From positions 1,488,001 to 1,552,000 of the forward strand of contig NZ_CP031311.1 in the NCBI RefSeq assembly GCF_004799685.1: a DNA stretch of 64,000 bases, given 5' to 3'. The position numbers and the translations under genes were made by a program. Of the stretch, positions 56,399 through 64,000 are shown in pieces. The notes below the pieces were generated by a model. The model searched no databases. It had not been told where the DNA came from and saw only the letters and a program-made list of their open reading frames with translations. How positions within the stretch are numbered: the first letter of the stretch is position 1; the number at the start of each line of letters is the position of its first letter. This stretch comes from Halobellus limi (GTDB taxonomy: Archaea; Halobacteriota; Halobacteria; Halobacteriales; Haloferacaceae).

Positions 56399-57445
56399 TC
56401 ACGTCCGGAACTGCAGCCAGGCCTCGTAGTACACGTCGCCGTACCTGATCAGCCGGGGCTCGTCGGGATCGACACCGGCGTCCTTCTCCACGTTCCCGTC
56501 CAGGTACGGTCGCCGGTGAATCGCACGCAGGACGGCCTCGTAGGCGTCCGAGTAGGGGCGCGACTCGCTGTACCCGTCTCGCTCCGCGGCGCGGAAGATC
56601 TCGCGAGCCTCCGACGAGAGGTCCGAGCGCGAGACTCGCGCTTCGAGGTGGCCGGCGCGGAGCACCCGCTCCATCTCTTCGGGCGACGTCGCGACCGGTT
56701 CGACGGTCGCCCGATAGACGGGTTCGTAGAATCGCTCCCGCGACACTTCGGCCCGGTACCGCCGGTCGCGGTAGCGGACGAACGCGGGGGCGTCGTCCGC
56801 CAGCAGTTCGCTCGTCTCGACGGCAGTTTCGTCGCGGTAGACGTATCCGCCGCGCTGCACCAGCCCCCACGGTGCCCCGCCTGTGTTCCCGCGCGCCCGG
56901 GCGGCGAGGTGTGCGACGTGGACCGCCGTCGCGTCCGCCTCGGGAAGCTGACCGGCGTCGACGACGCCCTCGGCGTCCGCGCCGTCACCGGCGCCACCGC
57001 CGTTGGAGTCCGCACCAGCGTCACCGGCGTCGTCATCGGCCGTCTCCGCTTCCGCCGAGGGTTCGGCCGAATAGAGCCGCAGCACCGGTCGGGTCGTCTC
57101 GACCTCGTCGACGACGACGGAACCGAGCCGGTAGTACGTCCCGCCCGATTCGGCGTACTTCGGGTCGTCGGGGGTCGAGTAGAAGGGCTTCCGGTACTGC
57201 GTGGTGTACTCCTCGCCGTCGAGGGTCGCCTCGAACGCCGCCTCGTCCCACTCGGGACGGGTCTCTCCGAGGTCGACTACGAAATTCTCACGGAGGGTGC
57301 TTCCGCGTCGAGTCAGCATCAGTTCGAGGACGCGACCGCCGTCGTCCGCGCCGCTTCGGTCGAACACGCCGAGACAGCCGGCGGACGCGGCGAGCGCTGC
57401 GGTGGCCAGCGAGCCGAGCACTCGCCGTCTGGAGGGAGTTGACAT
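56399..57445 (-). CDS. Tat lipoprotein of unknown function
   Basis: 348 aa. SRRRVLGSLATAALAASAGCLG is a Tat signal with lipobox (here cut short of the full context), so anchored outside the cell. No recognised domain; an Asp/Gly/Ala-rich low-complexity loop at about 135-160. Two related Tyr-rich segments (ETSELLADDAPAFVRYRDR and ...EPRLIRYGDVYYEAW) suggest internal duplication. Confidence 0.68.
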   Translation of the reverse strand: MSTPSRRRVLGSLATAALAASAGCLGVFDRSGADDGGRVLELMLTRRGSTLRENFVVDLGETRPEWDEAAFEATLDGEEYTTQYRKPFYSTPDDPKYAESGGTYYRLGSVVVDEVETTRPVLRLYSAEPSAEAETADDDAGDAGADSNGGGAGDGADAEGVVDAGQLPEADATAVHVAHLAARARGNTGGAPWGLVQRGGYVYRDETAVETSELLADDAPAFVRYRDRRYRAEVSRERFYEPVYRATVEPVATSPEEMERVLRAGHLEARVSRSDLSSEAREIFRAAERDGYSESRPYSDAYEAVLRAIHRRPYLDGNVEKDAGVDPDEPRLIRYGDVYYEAWLQFRT

Positions 57446-57551
57446 CGGGACCGTCTGTCAGTCTCGCGGCCAAGTACAAAAATCCGCGTCACCCTGTGCA
57501 ACGATCCGCGTCGGTCCGGTGGAACGATCCGCGCCGACCGACCCGTCGCGA

Positions 57552-58001
57552 TCAGGGCTCGACGGGCGTCTTGACCACGGTGACGGGCATCTCCGCGAGA
57601 CGGAGGACGCGGTCGGTGACGCTGCCGAGCAGGCTCCGGTACTCGTCGGGCCGACGTCGGGTGCCGAGCACCACGAGATCGACGCCCGCCTCGCGGGCGA
57701 ACTCGACGATGGTCTCGGGCGGTTGCCCGTGTTCGATGTGGCCCTCGACGTCGACGCCGCGGTCGGCCGCCCGCTCGGAGACCGCCGCGATGGCCTCCTC
57801 GCCGACCTCTTCGAGGCCGTGTTCCGGTCCCTCCCGGCCGTCGACGTACTCGTCGCCGCTGTAGGCGTCGTAGACGTCGCTATCGACCACGTAGAGAACG
57901 TGTAGCGTGGCGTCGTGGTGGGCGGCCAGTTCGATCGCGTGGTCGGTTGCTCTGTCGGATGCGGCCTCGCCGCCTGTCGCGAGTAGTACGTTCTCGAACA
58001 T
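57552..58001 (-). CDS. Universal stress protein (UspA family)
   Basis: 149 aa from ATG at 58001. Begins FENVLLATGG-type strand, helix RATDHAIELAAHHDATLHVLYVV, and the ATP-binding end GTRRRPDEYRSLLGSVTDRVLR (G-2x-G-9x-G(S/T) type). One Usp domain. Monocistronic. Confidence 0.87.
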   Translation of the reverse strand: MFENVLLATGGEAASDRATDHAIELAAHHDATLHVLYVVDSDVYDAYSGDEYVDGREGPEHGLEEVGEEAIAAVSERAADRGVDVEGHIEHGQPPETIVEFAREAGVDLVVLGTRRRPDEYRSLLGSVTDRVLRLAEMPVTVVKTPVEP

Positions 58002-58434
58002 ACGCGCAGCTACGCGCCCCAGCACGAAAAATGTCGGTGTCTGTATGAGTTCTCCCGGACGACAAAAATAAACTATAATAAGATTTCATCAATCGAGAAA
58101 AGAAAAATACTGTCTAAACTTCGTAAAAAGGAGGTAGAACGCTTTTCAAAACTAATTATTTATCAAATATAACAACTATATAGGGGTTTTAATACTACGA
58201 AACGGAGCCATCGCGACGGTATTCCCGTCTCGAAAGCGTCGCGTCGTAAGGAAGGCTTTTGTAGGATGGATGCTGTAACGGCATTATGTTACGTGGTACC
58301 AATAGCGGTCCACGGCGGCCGACCGCGACATCGACCGGGCATCCACCGGGGCCGGACGTCCCCGGGAGTTACCACCGACCGACGTTCGGCGTGCCACGGT
58401 ATCAAGGAACCTGCAGTGACAGACGGAGATCTCA
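58002..58434. other. Intergenic region, left half AT-rich
   Basis: From 58060 to 58200 the sequence is very AT-rich (aaataaactataataag, actatataggggtttta), then GC-rich to the next gene. Holds divergent promoters for the stress protein and the ABC operon. I see no gene or named element. Confidence 0.5.
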
Positions 58435-58518
58435 ATGAGCACGAACGATAGCTGCGACGGCGACGACGGGACAGGAGACCAGAACAGTCGAAGCGTGTCC
58501 GAGAGGGTGATCGAGTGA
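58435..58518 (+). CDS. 27-aa leader ORF of the ABC operon
   Basis: ATG at 58435, [17 protein letters not shown]..., ending in TGA that overlaps the ATG of the transporter ATPase (TGATG). Very acidic with one Cys. The overlap and position suggest it is translated and couples translation of the ATPase. It might be the remnant of a lost gene. Confidence 0.35.
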   Translation: MSTNDSCDGDDGTGDQNSRSVSERVIE

Positions 58519-59300
58519 TGGACGGACGCGTCACGATATCCGAACTGGAGAAGGTGTACGGCGAGGGCGCAGAGCGGACGAAAGCGATCGAGGACCTCTC
58601 CTTCGAGGTCGAGGGCGGCGAGTTCGTCAGCGTCGTCGGACCGAGCGGGTGCGGCAAGAGCACGCTTCTGTACCTCATCGCGGGCTTCCTCGACGTCACG
58701 AGCGGGACCATCGCCGTCGACGGGGAACCGATCGACGGCCCCGGGACCGACCGCGGCGTCGTCTTTCAGGACTACGCGCTGTTCCCCTGGCGGACCGTCT
58801 TCGAGAACGTCACGTACGGCCTCGAAGAGGACGGCGTCCCGAAGGAGGAGCGACAGAGCATCGCCCAGAAGTACATCGACCTGGTCGACCTCGACGGCTT
58901 CGAGGACAAGTACCCCAAGGAGCTCTCCGGCGGGATGAAACAGCGCGTCGGCATCGCGCGCACGCTCGCGTACGAACCGAAGATCCTGCTGATGGACGAG
59001 CCCTTCGGCGCGCTGGACCAGCCGCTGCGCGAGGCGCTTCAGGATCAGCTACGTGACATCTGGGACGATCTCGGGAAGACGATCGTGTTCATCACCCACG
59101 ACGTCGAGGAGGCGGTCTACCTCTCCGAGCGCGTGCTGATCATGACGCGACACCCCGGAACGAAGAAGACGGTCACGGAAGTCGGCCTCGACCGCTCGGG
59201 CACGCGCGAGGACATCGTCACCTCCGACGAGTTCGCCGACTACAAGAACACCGTCTGGAAGTCCCTCCACGAGGAGACCCAAACGGAGGTGAAGCTGTAG
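58518..59300 (+). CDS. ABC transporter ATPase (nitrate/sulfonate/taurine type)
   Basis: 260 aa from ATG at 58518. Walker [24 protein letters not shown] (Q-loop region, typical of SsuB/TauB), signature [13 protein letters not shown], Walker [14 protein letters not shown]-loop [13 protein letters not shown]. Energises the two permeases that follow. No binding protein is encoded next to it. Confidence 0.9.
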   Translation: MDGRVTISELEKVYGEGAERTKAIEDLSFEVEGGEFVSVVGPSGCGKSTLLYLIAGFLDVTSGTIAVDGEPIDGPGTDRGVVFQDYALFPWRTVFENVTYGLEEDGVPKEERQSIAQKYIDLVDLDGFEDKYPKELSGGMKQRVGIARTLAYEPKILLMDEPFGALDQPLREALQDQLRDIWDDLGKTIVFITHDVEEAVYLSERVLIMTRHPGTKKTVTEVGLDRSGTREDIVTSDEFADYKNTVWKSLHEETQTEVKL

Positions 59301-59302
59301 CC

Positions 59303-60094
59303 GTGCGACACGCGACCTCGCGCCGAATCGAGGGGCTTCCGGCTCCCGTCCAGGGCGTCGCCCAGACGCTCGTCGACTGGATCCCGCTCGGCATCCTCGT
59401 CGTGCTCTGGGAGATCGCGAGCGGAACGGTCGTCGCGGAGGCGGTCCTCCCCCCGCCGACCACCGTTTCGAGCCGCATCGCGAACCTCGTCGTCACCGGC
59501 GAGGTGTTCTCACATCTCTTCATCTCGCTGTTCCGGATCGGCGTCGGACTGGGTCTGAGCATCCTCATCGGCGTGCTCCTCGGGATCGGGATGGCCCGGT
59601 CGGACCCCGTCGAGAACTTCTTCGATATCTTCCTCTCTATGACCTACCCCATCCCGAAGACGGCGCTCGTCCCGCTCGCGATCCTGTGGCTCGGCGTCGG
59701 CACCGAGGCGGCGATCCTCATCGTCTTCCTCGCGTGCCTGCTCCCGATCGTGCTCAACGCCTACAACGCGGCCGTCGACGTCGATCAGAACCTGGTCTGG
59801 TCGGCGCAGATGATGGGCACGAGCGACCGTGAGATGCTGTACAAGGTGATCTTCCCGGCGACGGTTCCCGAGATTATGACGGGAGTCAGACAGGCGGTCC
59901 CGATCGCGTTCATCGCGCTGGTGAGCGCCGAACTCATCGCGTCGAACCAGGGGATCGGCTACCTGATCCTCACGTCCGGACAGATCGGCAACTACCCGAC
60001 GATGTTCGCGAACATCGTCATCATCTCCGCCGTCGCGTTCGTGGCGGTCCGTGGCTTCGAGGAGACGCGTGACAGGGTGTTAGTATGGACGTAA
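59303..60094 (+). CDS. ABC transporter permease (SsuC-like), first
   Basis: 263 aa from GTG at 59303, 2 bp after the ATPase. About six membrane helices; EAA loop WSAQMMGTSDREMLYKVIFPATVP. Overlaps the next permease by 10 bp. Confidence 0.87.
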   Translation: MRHATSRRIEGLPAPVQGVAQTLVDWIPLGILVVLWEIASGTVVAEAVLPPPTTVSSRIANLVVTGEVFSHLFISLFRIGVGLGLSILIGVLLGIGMARSDPVENFFDIFLSMTYPIPKTALVPLAILWLGVGTEAAILIVFLACLLPIVLNAYNAAVDVDQNLVWSAQMMGTSDREMLYKVIFPATVPEIMTGVRQAVPIAFIALVSAELIASNQGIGYLILTSGQIGNYPTMFANIVIISAVAFVAVRGFEETRDRVLVWT

Positions 60095-60870
60095 CCGCAG
60101 ACGCCGAGGGCGGGTTCGACCTCTCGCGAGTCATCGACATCGGGAAGTCGATCTACTCGCTCGTGATCCTCCTCGTGCTCTGGGAGGTCGTCGGCCAGCT
60201 CGGTCTCATCCACTACTACTTCCTGCCGCCGCTGTCGGCGATCGTCGCCCGGTTCGTCGAACTGACGCTCAACGGGGAGATGCTGTACAACGCGTATCTG
60301 ACCCTCTATCGGGCGCTCATCGGCCTCGCCATCGCGTCGGTGCTCGGCGTGATCGTCGGCGTTCTCTCCGCGCGGAACGACCTCGTCGACTGGTTCTTCG
60401 ATCCGATCATCAAGATCGGCTACCCCGTCCCGATCATCTCGCTCATCCCGGTGTTCATGCTCTGGTTCGGGATCGGCGACCTCTCGAAGATCATCATGGT
60501 CGCCGTCGGGACGTTCTGGCCCGTCGCCGTCAACGCGCGCGACAGCACGCGACAGGTCCAGACGAACCTCATCTGGTCGGCGCAGATGATGGGGACCGGT
60601 GACCGACGACTCCTCTGGCGCGTGATTATGCCCGCGGCGCTGCCGGGCATCCTCACGGGCTTTCAGATCGCGATGCCGCTGTCGCTCATCATCACGTTCG
60701 TCTTCGAGATGGTGGCCGGCGGTGGCGGACTCGGGGCCTTAGAGATCCAGGGCGTCCGTTCCTTCGAGTCCGAGCAGGTCTACGCGGCGATCATCGCGAT
60801 CATGTTCATCGGGATCGGTCTCGACCGCCTGCTCCGATTCACCCGGAACCGACTCCTGCACTGGACGTAG
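60085..60870 (+). CDS. ABC transporter permease (SsuC-like), second
   Basis: 261 aa. Same architecture as its neighbour with EAA loop WSAQMMGTGDRRLLWRVIMPAAL; the two are probably old duplicates and form a heterodimer. Last gene of the transporter operon. Confidence 0.87.
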   Translation: MDVTADAEGGFDLSRVIDIGKSIYSLVILLVLWEVVGQLGLIHYYFLPPLSAIVARFVELTLNGEMLYNAYLTLYRALIGLAIASVLGVIVGVLSARNDLVDWFFDPIIKIGYPVPIISLIPVFMLWFGIGDLSKIIMVAVGTFWPVAVNARDSTRQVQTNLIWSAQMMGTGDRRLLWRVIMPAALPGILTGFQIAMPLSLIITFVFEMVAGGGGLGALEIQGVRSFESEQVYAAIIAIMFIGIGLDRLLRFTRNRLLHWT

Positions 60871-61000
60871 GAGCTGCTCCGTCCGTCGGCACCGATCCGT
60901 TTTCTCCACCGACCCCGAGCGCTTCGAGACCTGCATCCCCTACTGACTTTGCTTCGTCGCCGTCGCCTCCGCCGTCTCACCTCGGGAGCCAACGGGGTCG

Positions 61001-61205
61001 TGTTTAGTTAAGCGACTCCCACCCGGAAAACCACCGACGGGCGGGAATGGAAGGGGCCGCGTTCTCGACGACGACGCGCGACGTAAGCACCGCAGGAGCG
61101 AACACAGTGAGCGACGAGGAGCGCAGCGAGCGCATCGAGTCGAGAACGCGGGGGCTTCCGAGGGCTTCCCTGCATCCTTCCCACCGATTTCACTCCTAAC
61201 TAAAC
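61001..61205. mobile_element. Candidate MITE, 205 bp
   Basis: Perfect 10-bp terminal inverted repeats TGTTTAGTTA (61001-61010) and TAACTAAACA (61196-61205). Inside, ccgcgttctcgac (61057-61069) pairs with gtcgagaacgcgg (61139-61151), and the pairing extends outward imperfectly. No transposase gene. No clear target duplication. It fills the gap between the transporter and the amidohydrolase. Confidence 0.5.
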
Positions 61206-61350
61206 AGTACCGCCAACGGGGCACAAAAACCTAAATGGATGTACATCAAAGATACCTCTGTATGCCAACGACTCTCTGTCACGGTCGCACGGTCTGTGAG
61301 TGCCCTCCGTCGGCGCCGGCGGTCGTCGTATCCGGAAGGGGGACGCGGCG

Positions 61351-62439
61351 ATGATCGACGCGTCCGAGACGCGGGTCGTCGACTGCGACTGGCACTACCA
61401 GGACTCGTTCAAGGAAGTCGCGGAGTACATGCCCGAACCGTGGAACACGAAGTACAAGAACAGCAACTGGGACGACGCCGGGGTGAAACAGAACCTCAGT
61501 TCGTTCTTCCCGACGTCGACGGGCGACAGGCAGAACTACGGGAAAGTGCTGCGCGAGCACTCGAACTACCCCGACGAACCCGAAGAGCCGGAACGCGTCC
61601 GCGAGGGGATGGACTTCCTCGACATCGACGTCTCCCTGCAGATCTCACATCTCATCCTCGCGATGGGCGGGGTCAACGCCGACGACGAACGCGTCCAGGC
61701 GTTCACGGAGGCGTACGTCGAGTACATGCTGGCGGAGGTGCTCGACCCCGACGAGGGCGTCTACGGCCTCGCCCCGATGCCCTACGGCGACGTCGACGCC
61801 TCCCTCCGGATCCTCGACCGGGTGGAGGACGAGGAGGCGTTCGTGGGGGCGTGTTTCGTGACGGCGGGGGCGAGTCCGCCGCTGGGGAACAGAAAGTACG
61901 ATCCGATCTACGAGCGCTGTGAGCAGATGGACTTCCCCGTCGTGTATCACACGGGCGGGTCGGGCCTCGACGAGTACGTTCGCGCGGGCTACCAGGAGAT
62001 GATCGAGACCCACACGCTCGGATTCCTCGAATCGAACATGTCCCAGATCGTCAGCGTCGCCTGTCAGGGCGTCCCCGAAAAGTACCCCGATCTGGACATC
62101 GTCTTTATGGAGTCGGGCGTCACCTACATCCCCGGCCTCGTCAGCCGCCTCGACGAGGAGTACCTCAAACGCCCCGAGGAAGCGCCGCTACTGGACACCC
62201 GCCCCAGCGAGTACATCACGGACTTCTACTTCGGCACCCAGCCGCTGGAGATCTCCGCCCGCAACGACCTGCTGGAACTCTGCTTCGATATGGTCGGCAC
62301 CGACCGACTCCTGTACGCCTCCGATTACCCCCACTGGGACTTCGACAGCCCCTCGATCATCAACGACCTCCCGATGCTCGACGACGACGACAGGAGAGCG
62401 ATACTCGCCGGCAACGCGATGGAGGTGTTCGGCGTATGA
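61351..62439 (+). CDS. Amidohydrolase-2 (ACMSD-like) family protein
   Basis: 362 aa from ATG at 61351. Metal-dependent TIM barrel: VVDCDWHYQD (DxH-like start), VVYHTGGSG (His), MESGVTYIPGLVSRLDE, and LYASDYPHWDFDSP (catalytic Asp), as in the ACMSD/gamma-resorcylate decarboxylase group. Such enzymes hydrolyse or decarboxylate ring or amide compounds. The next gene (Rieske) begins inside its stop (ATGA), so the two are coupled. Confidence 0.82.
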   Translation: MIDASETRVVDCDWHYQDSFKEVAEYMPEPWNTKYKNSNWDDAGVKQNLSSFFPTSTGDRQNYGKVLREHSNYPDEPEEPERVREGMDFLDIDVSLQISHLILAMGGVNADDERVQAFTEAYVEYMLAEVLDPDEGVYGLAPMPYGDVDASLRILDRVEDEEAFVGACFVTAGASPPLGNRKYDPIYERCEQMDFPVVYHTGGSGLDEYVRAGYQEMIETHTLGFLESNMSQIVSVACQGVPEKYPDLDIVFMESGVTYIPGLVSRLDEEYLKRPEEAPLLDTRPSEYITDFYFGTQPLEISARNDLLELCFDMVGTDRLLYASDYPHWDFDSPSIINDLPMLDDDDRRAILAGNAMEVFGV

Positions 62440-62813
62440 GCGCCGACGGACTCGTCGAGGTCGGCCCGGCCGAGGAGTTCGACGACGGCGACCACGCGCT
62501 CGTCGAAGTCGGCCGCGCGGAGGTGGGCGTGATCAAGGCCGAGGGCGAGTTCTACGCCCTGCGGAACCAGTGCCCGCACGACGGCGGCCCGGTCTGCAAG
62601 GGGAACGTCCAGCGCGAACTCGTCGGCGAGTTCACCGGGACGGGCGAGCGCATCGACCAGCACTACAGCGACAACTGCATCGTCTCCTGTCCGTGGCACG
62701 GGTGGTCCTTCGAGTTGGAGACGGGCAAACACATCGGGGACGACCGGATCAGGGTCCCCACCTACGACGTCGTCGTCGAGGACGGCGTCGTCTACGTCGA
62801 CGGCGGCGACTAG
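62436..62813 (+). CDS. Rieske-type [2Fe-2S] ferredoxin
   Basis: 125 aa. Cluster ligands CPHDGG and CPWHGWSF (C-x-H ... C-x2-H) with a longer loop between them (about 33 residues) than in standard Rieske ferredoxins. No membrane anchor. It probably passes electrons to an oxygenase encoded elsewhere, or acts with the amidohydrolase product. Confidence 0.87.
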   Translation: MSADGLVEVGPAEEFDDGDHALVEVGRAEVGVIKAEGEFYALRNQCPHDGGPVCKGNVQRELVGEFTGTGERIDQHYSDNCIVSCPWHGWSFELETGKHIGDDRIRVPTYDVVVEDGVVYVDGGD

Positions 62814-62880
62814 TCGATCGATCGGTCCGAAGTGCCGCCTCCGGGACAATCTACTTGTGTTCGAGCGGTGAGCTACCGGT

Positions 62881-63891
62881 ATGCACGTCGCGATCATCGG
62901 CGGCGCGAGCACCATCGGTTCGACCGTCGCCTACACGCTCGCCGGACTGGCACCGACCGTCGACGTCTCGCTCGTCGACATCAACGAGGGCGCCGCGTGG
63001 GCGCACGGAAAAGACATCTCACACGCGAGTTATCACTTCTCGAACGCGCCAGGCGCGTCGCTCGCCGGCGACGACGTCGGAACGGTCCGGGCCGCGACGC
63101 CCGACGAACTGGCGGAACTGGCGCCGGACCTGCTCGTGTTCAACGCGGCGGCACCGCAACCGGAGGACGCGACGGGCCGCGGCGCGCGCGAGGCCGAACT
63201 CGATCGGAACCTCTCGATCGTCGCGGACGTCGCCGAGGAGCTCCGCCCGCTGGATCCGACGCCGCTTCTGGTCGTGACGAACCCGATCGACCGACTCGTC
63301 TATCAGTTCTACTCGCTCCTGGAGTGGCCGCGGCGCTGCTTCCTCGGGTACTCGCTCTCGGAGAGCGCCCGCGTCGCCGACGCCGTCGGCTCGGAACTTG
63401 GGGTGCACCCCAACGAGGTCTACTGTCCGATGATGGGCGAACACGGCGAGAACGTCGTCCCGATCCTCTCGCGGGCGCGGGCGGGCGGCGAACCGGTCGC
63501 CGGCGACGACCTCGACCGCGAGGCGATACGGGAGTACGTCCTCGACATCCCGTTCGACATCGCGAAGGAGCGCGGCGTCAACGAGACGTCGCGGTGGGTG
63601 ACGAGCGCGGGCGTCACGCGCGTGATCCGCTCGATCGCGGCCGGATCGGAGCCGGACGGCGAGGACCCCCATGGCCGTCTCGGAGAGCCGTTCTGTCTCT
63701 CGACGCCGCTCGACGGCGAGTACGGCTTCGCGGATCTCGCACTCAGCGTTCCGGTCGACCTCGACGAGGGCGGCGTCGCCGCGATTCACGAGTGGGACCT
63801 TCCCGACGTCGAGGCCGACGAACTCGCGACGGCGGCCGACGCGGTCCGGGCGGACCTGGCTCGGATCGGCGCGAAGGGATACGACGGCTGA
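62881..63891 (+). CDS. Malate/lactate dehydrogenase family protein
   Basis: 336 aa. Rossmann start VAIIGGASTIGSTVAYTL, acidic SLVDIN (NAD-type), VTNPIDRLVYQFYS (catalytic-domain Asn/Asp-Arg), MGEHGENVVPI (catalytic His). The MGEHG motif is diagnostic of the family, but sequence around the substrate loop is divergent, so a substrate other than malate is possible. 67 bp after the Rieske gene, same strand. The last 109 bp of the window hold no gene I can see. Confidence 0.82.
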   Translation: MHVAIIGGASTIGSTVAYTLAGLAPTVDVSLVDINEGAAWAHGKDISHASYHFSNAPGASLAGDDVGTVRAATPDELAELAPDLLVFNAAAPQPEDATGRGAREAELDRNLSIVADVAEELRPLDPTPLLVVTNPIDRLVYQFYSLLEWPRRCFLGYSLSESARVADAVGSELGVHPNEVYCPMMGEHGENVVPILSRARAGGEPVAGDDLDREAIREYVLDIPFDIAKERGVNETSRWVTSAGVTRVIRSIAAGSEPDGEDPHGRLGEPFCLSTPLDGEYGFADLALSVPVDLDEGGVAAIHEWDLPDVEADELATAADAVRADLARIGAKGYDG

Positions 63892-64000
63892 GTCCGTCAC
63901 GTCCGTCGAACCCGTCCGTACCGCATAACGGGACGGAAACGAGAGCGGGCAGCGGGACGGGAGGGTGATCGACTGCGCGTATCGTCGTCGTCGATCGGGT

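Overview
The window is haloarchaeal chromosomal DNA. Coding regions are mostly GC-rich and proteins very acidic. There is an archaeal TATA-binding protein, Orc1/Cdc6 proteins with an ORB-type origin, Tat signals with lipoboxes, and a 16S-tRNA-Ala-23S-5S operon with archaeal-type processing stems. Family-level placement (Haloferacales-like) is only a guess.

Left part (1-24.8 kb) is accessory DNA. It opens with an AT-rich, left-truncated PD-(D/E)xK-type gene, an extra Orc1/Cdc6 gene, a PRC-barrel protein, a decayed RHH/RelE toxin-antitoxin pair, an Mrr-like restriction enzyme and a VapBC pair. From about 6.1 to 24.7 kb lies what reads as an integrated virus of the pleomorphic (pleolipovirus-like) kind. 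It has a tyrosine integrase, an AbrB-like regulator, and a tightly overlapping rightward block of 14 genes: a Tat-exported spike-like protein, a run of small multi-pass membrane proteins, a 654-aa membrane protein, a second large Sec-exported surface protein, an Arg-rich basic protein and a P-loop ATPase. A leftward block carries five translationally coupled zinc-ribbon miniproteins followed by a 553-aa replication-initiator-like protein. AT-rich cargo genes and a PAS histidine kinase sit between the blocks. The right end abuts an intact tRNA-Tyr gene. I could not find the matching second att site.

Centre (24.9-43.1 kb): an adenine-specific DNA methyltransferase and an XPB-type helicase, then a canonical replication origin (six ORB repeats around an A+T-rich stretch) beside orc1. 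After that come a HAD phosphatase, a LigM-like tetrahydrofolate-dependent O-demethylase with a spermidine/iron-type ABC transporter (both controlled, I infer, through similar perfect palindromes), glycerol kinase with an odd insertion, an Orc/Cdc6-like AAA protein, a FilR1-type regulator and TBP.

Right (43.1-64 kb): the rRNA operon, a secreted repeat protein, YchF-like GTPase, cyclodeaminase-like protein, a multidomain sensor kinase, a lipoprotein and a universal stress protein. Last is a probable catabolic locus: a nitrate/sulfonate-type ABC transporter without its own binding protein, an ACMSD-type amidohydrolase, a Rieske ferredoxin and a malate/lactate-dehydrogenase-family protein. Several small inverted-repeat elements and in-frame minisatellites are scattered through the host part.
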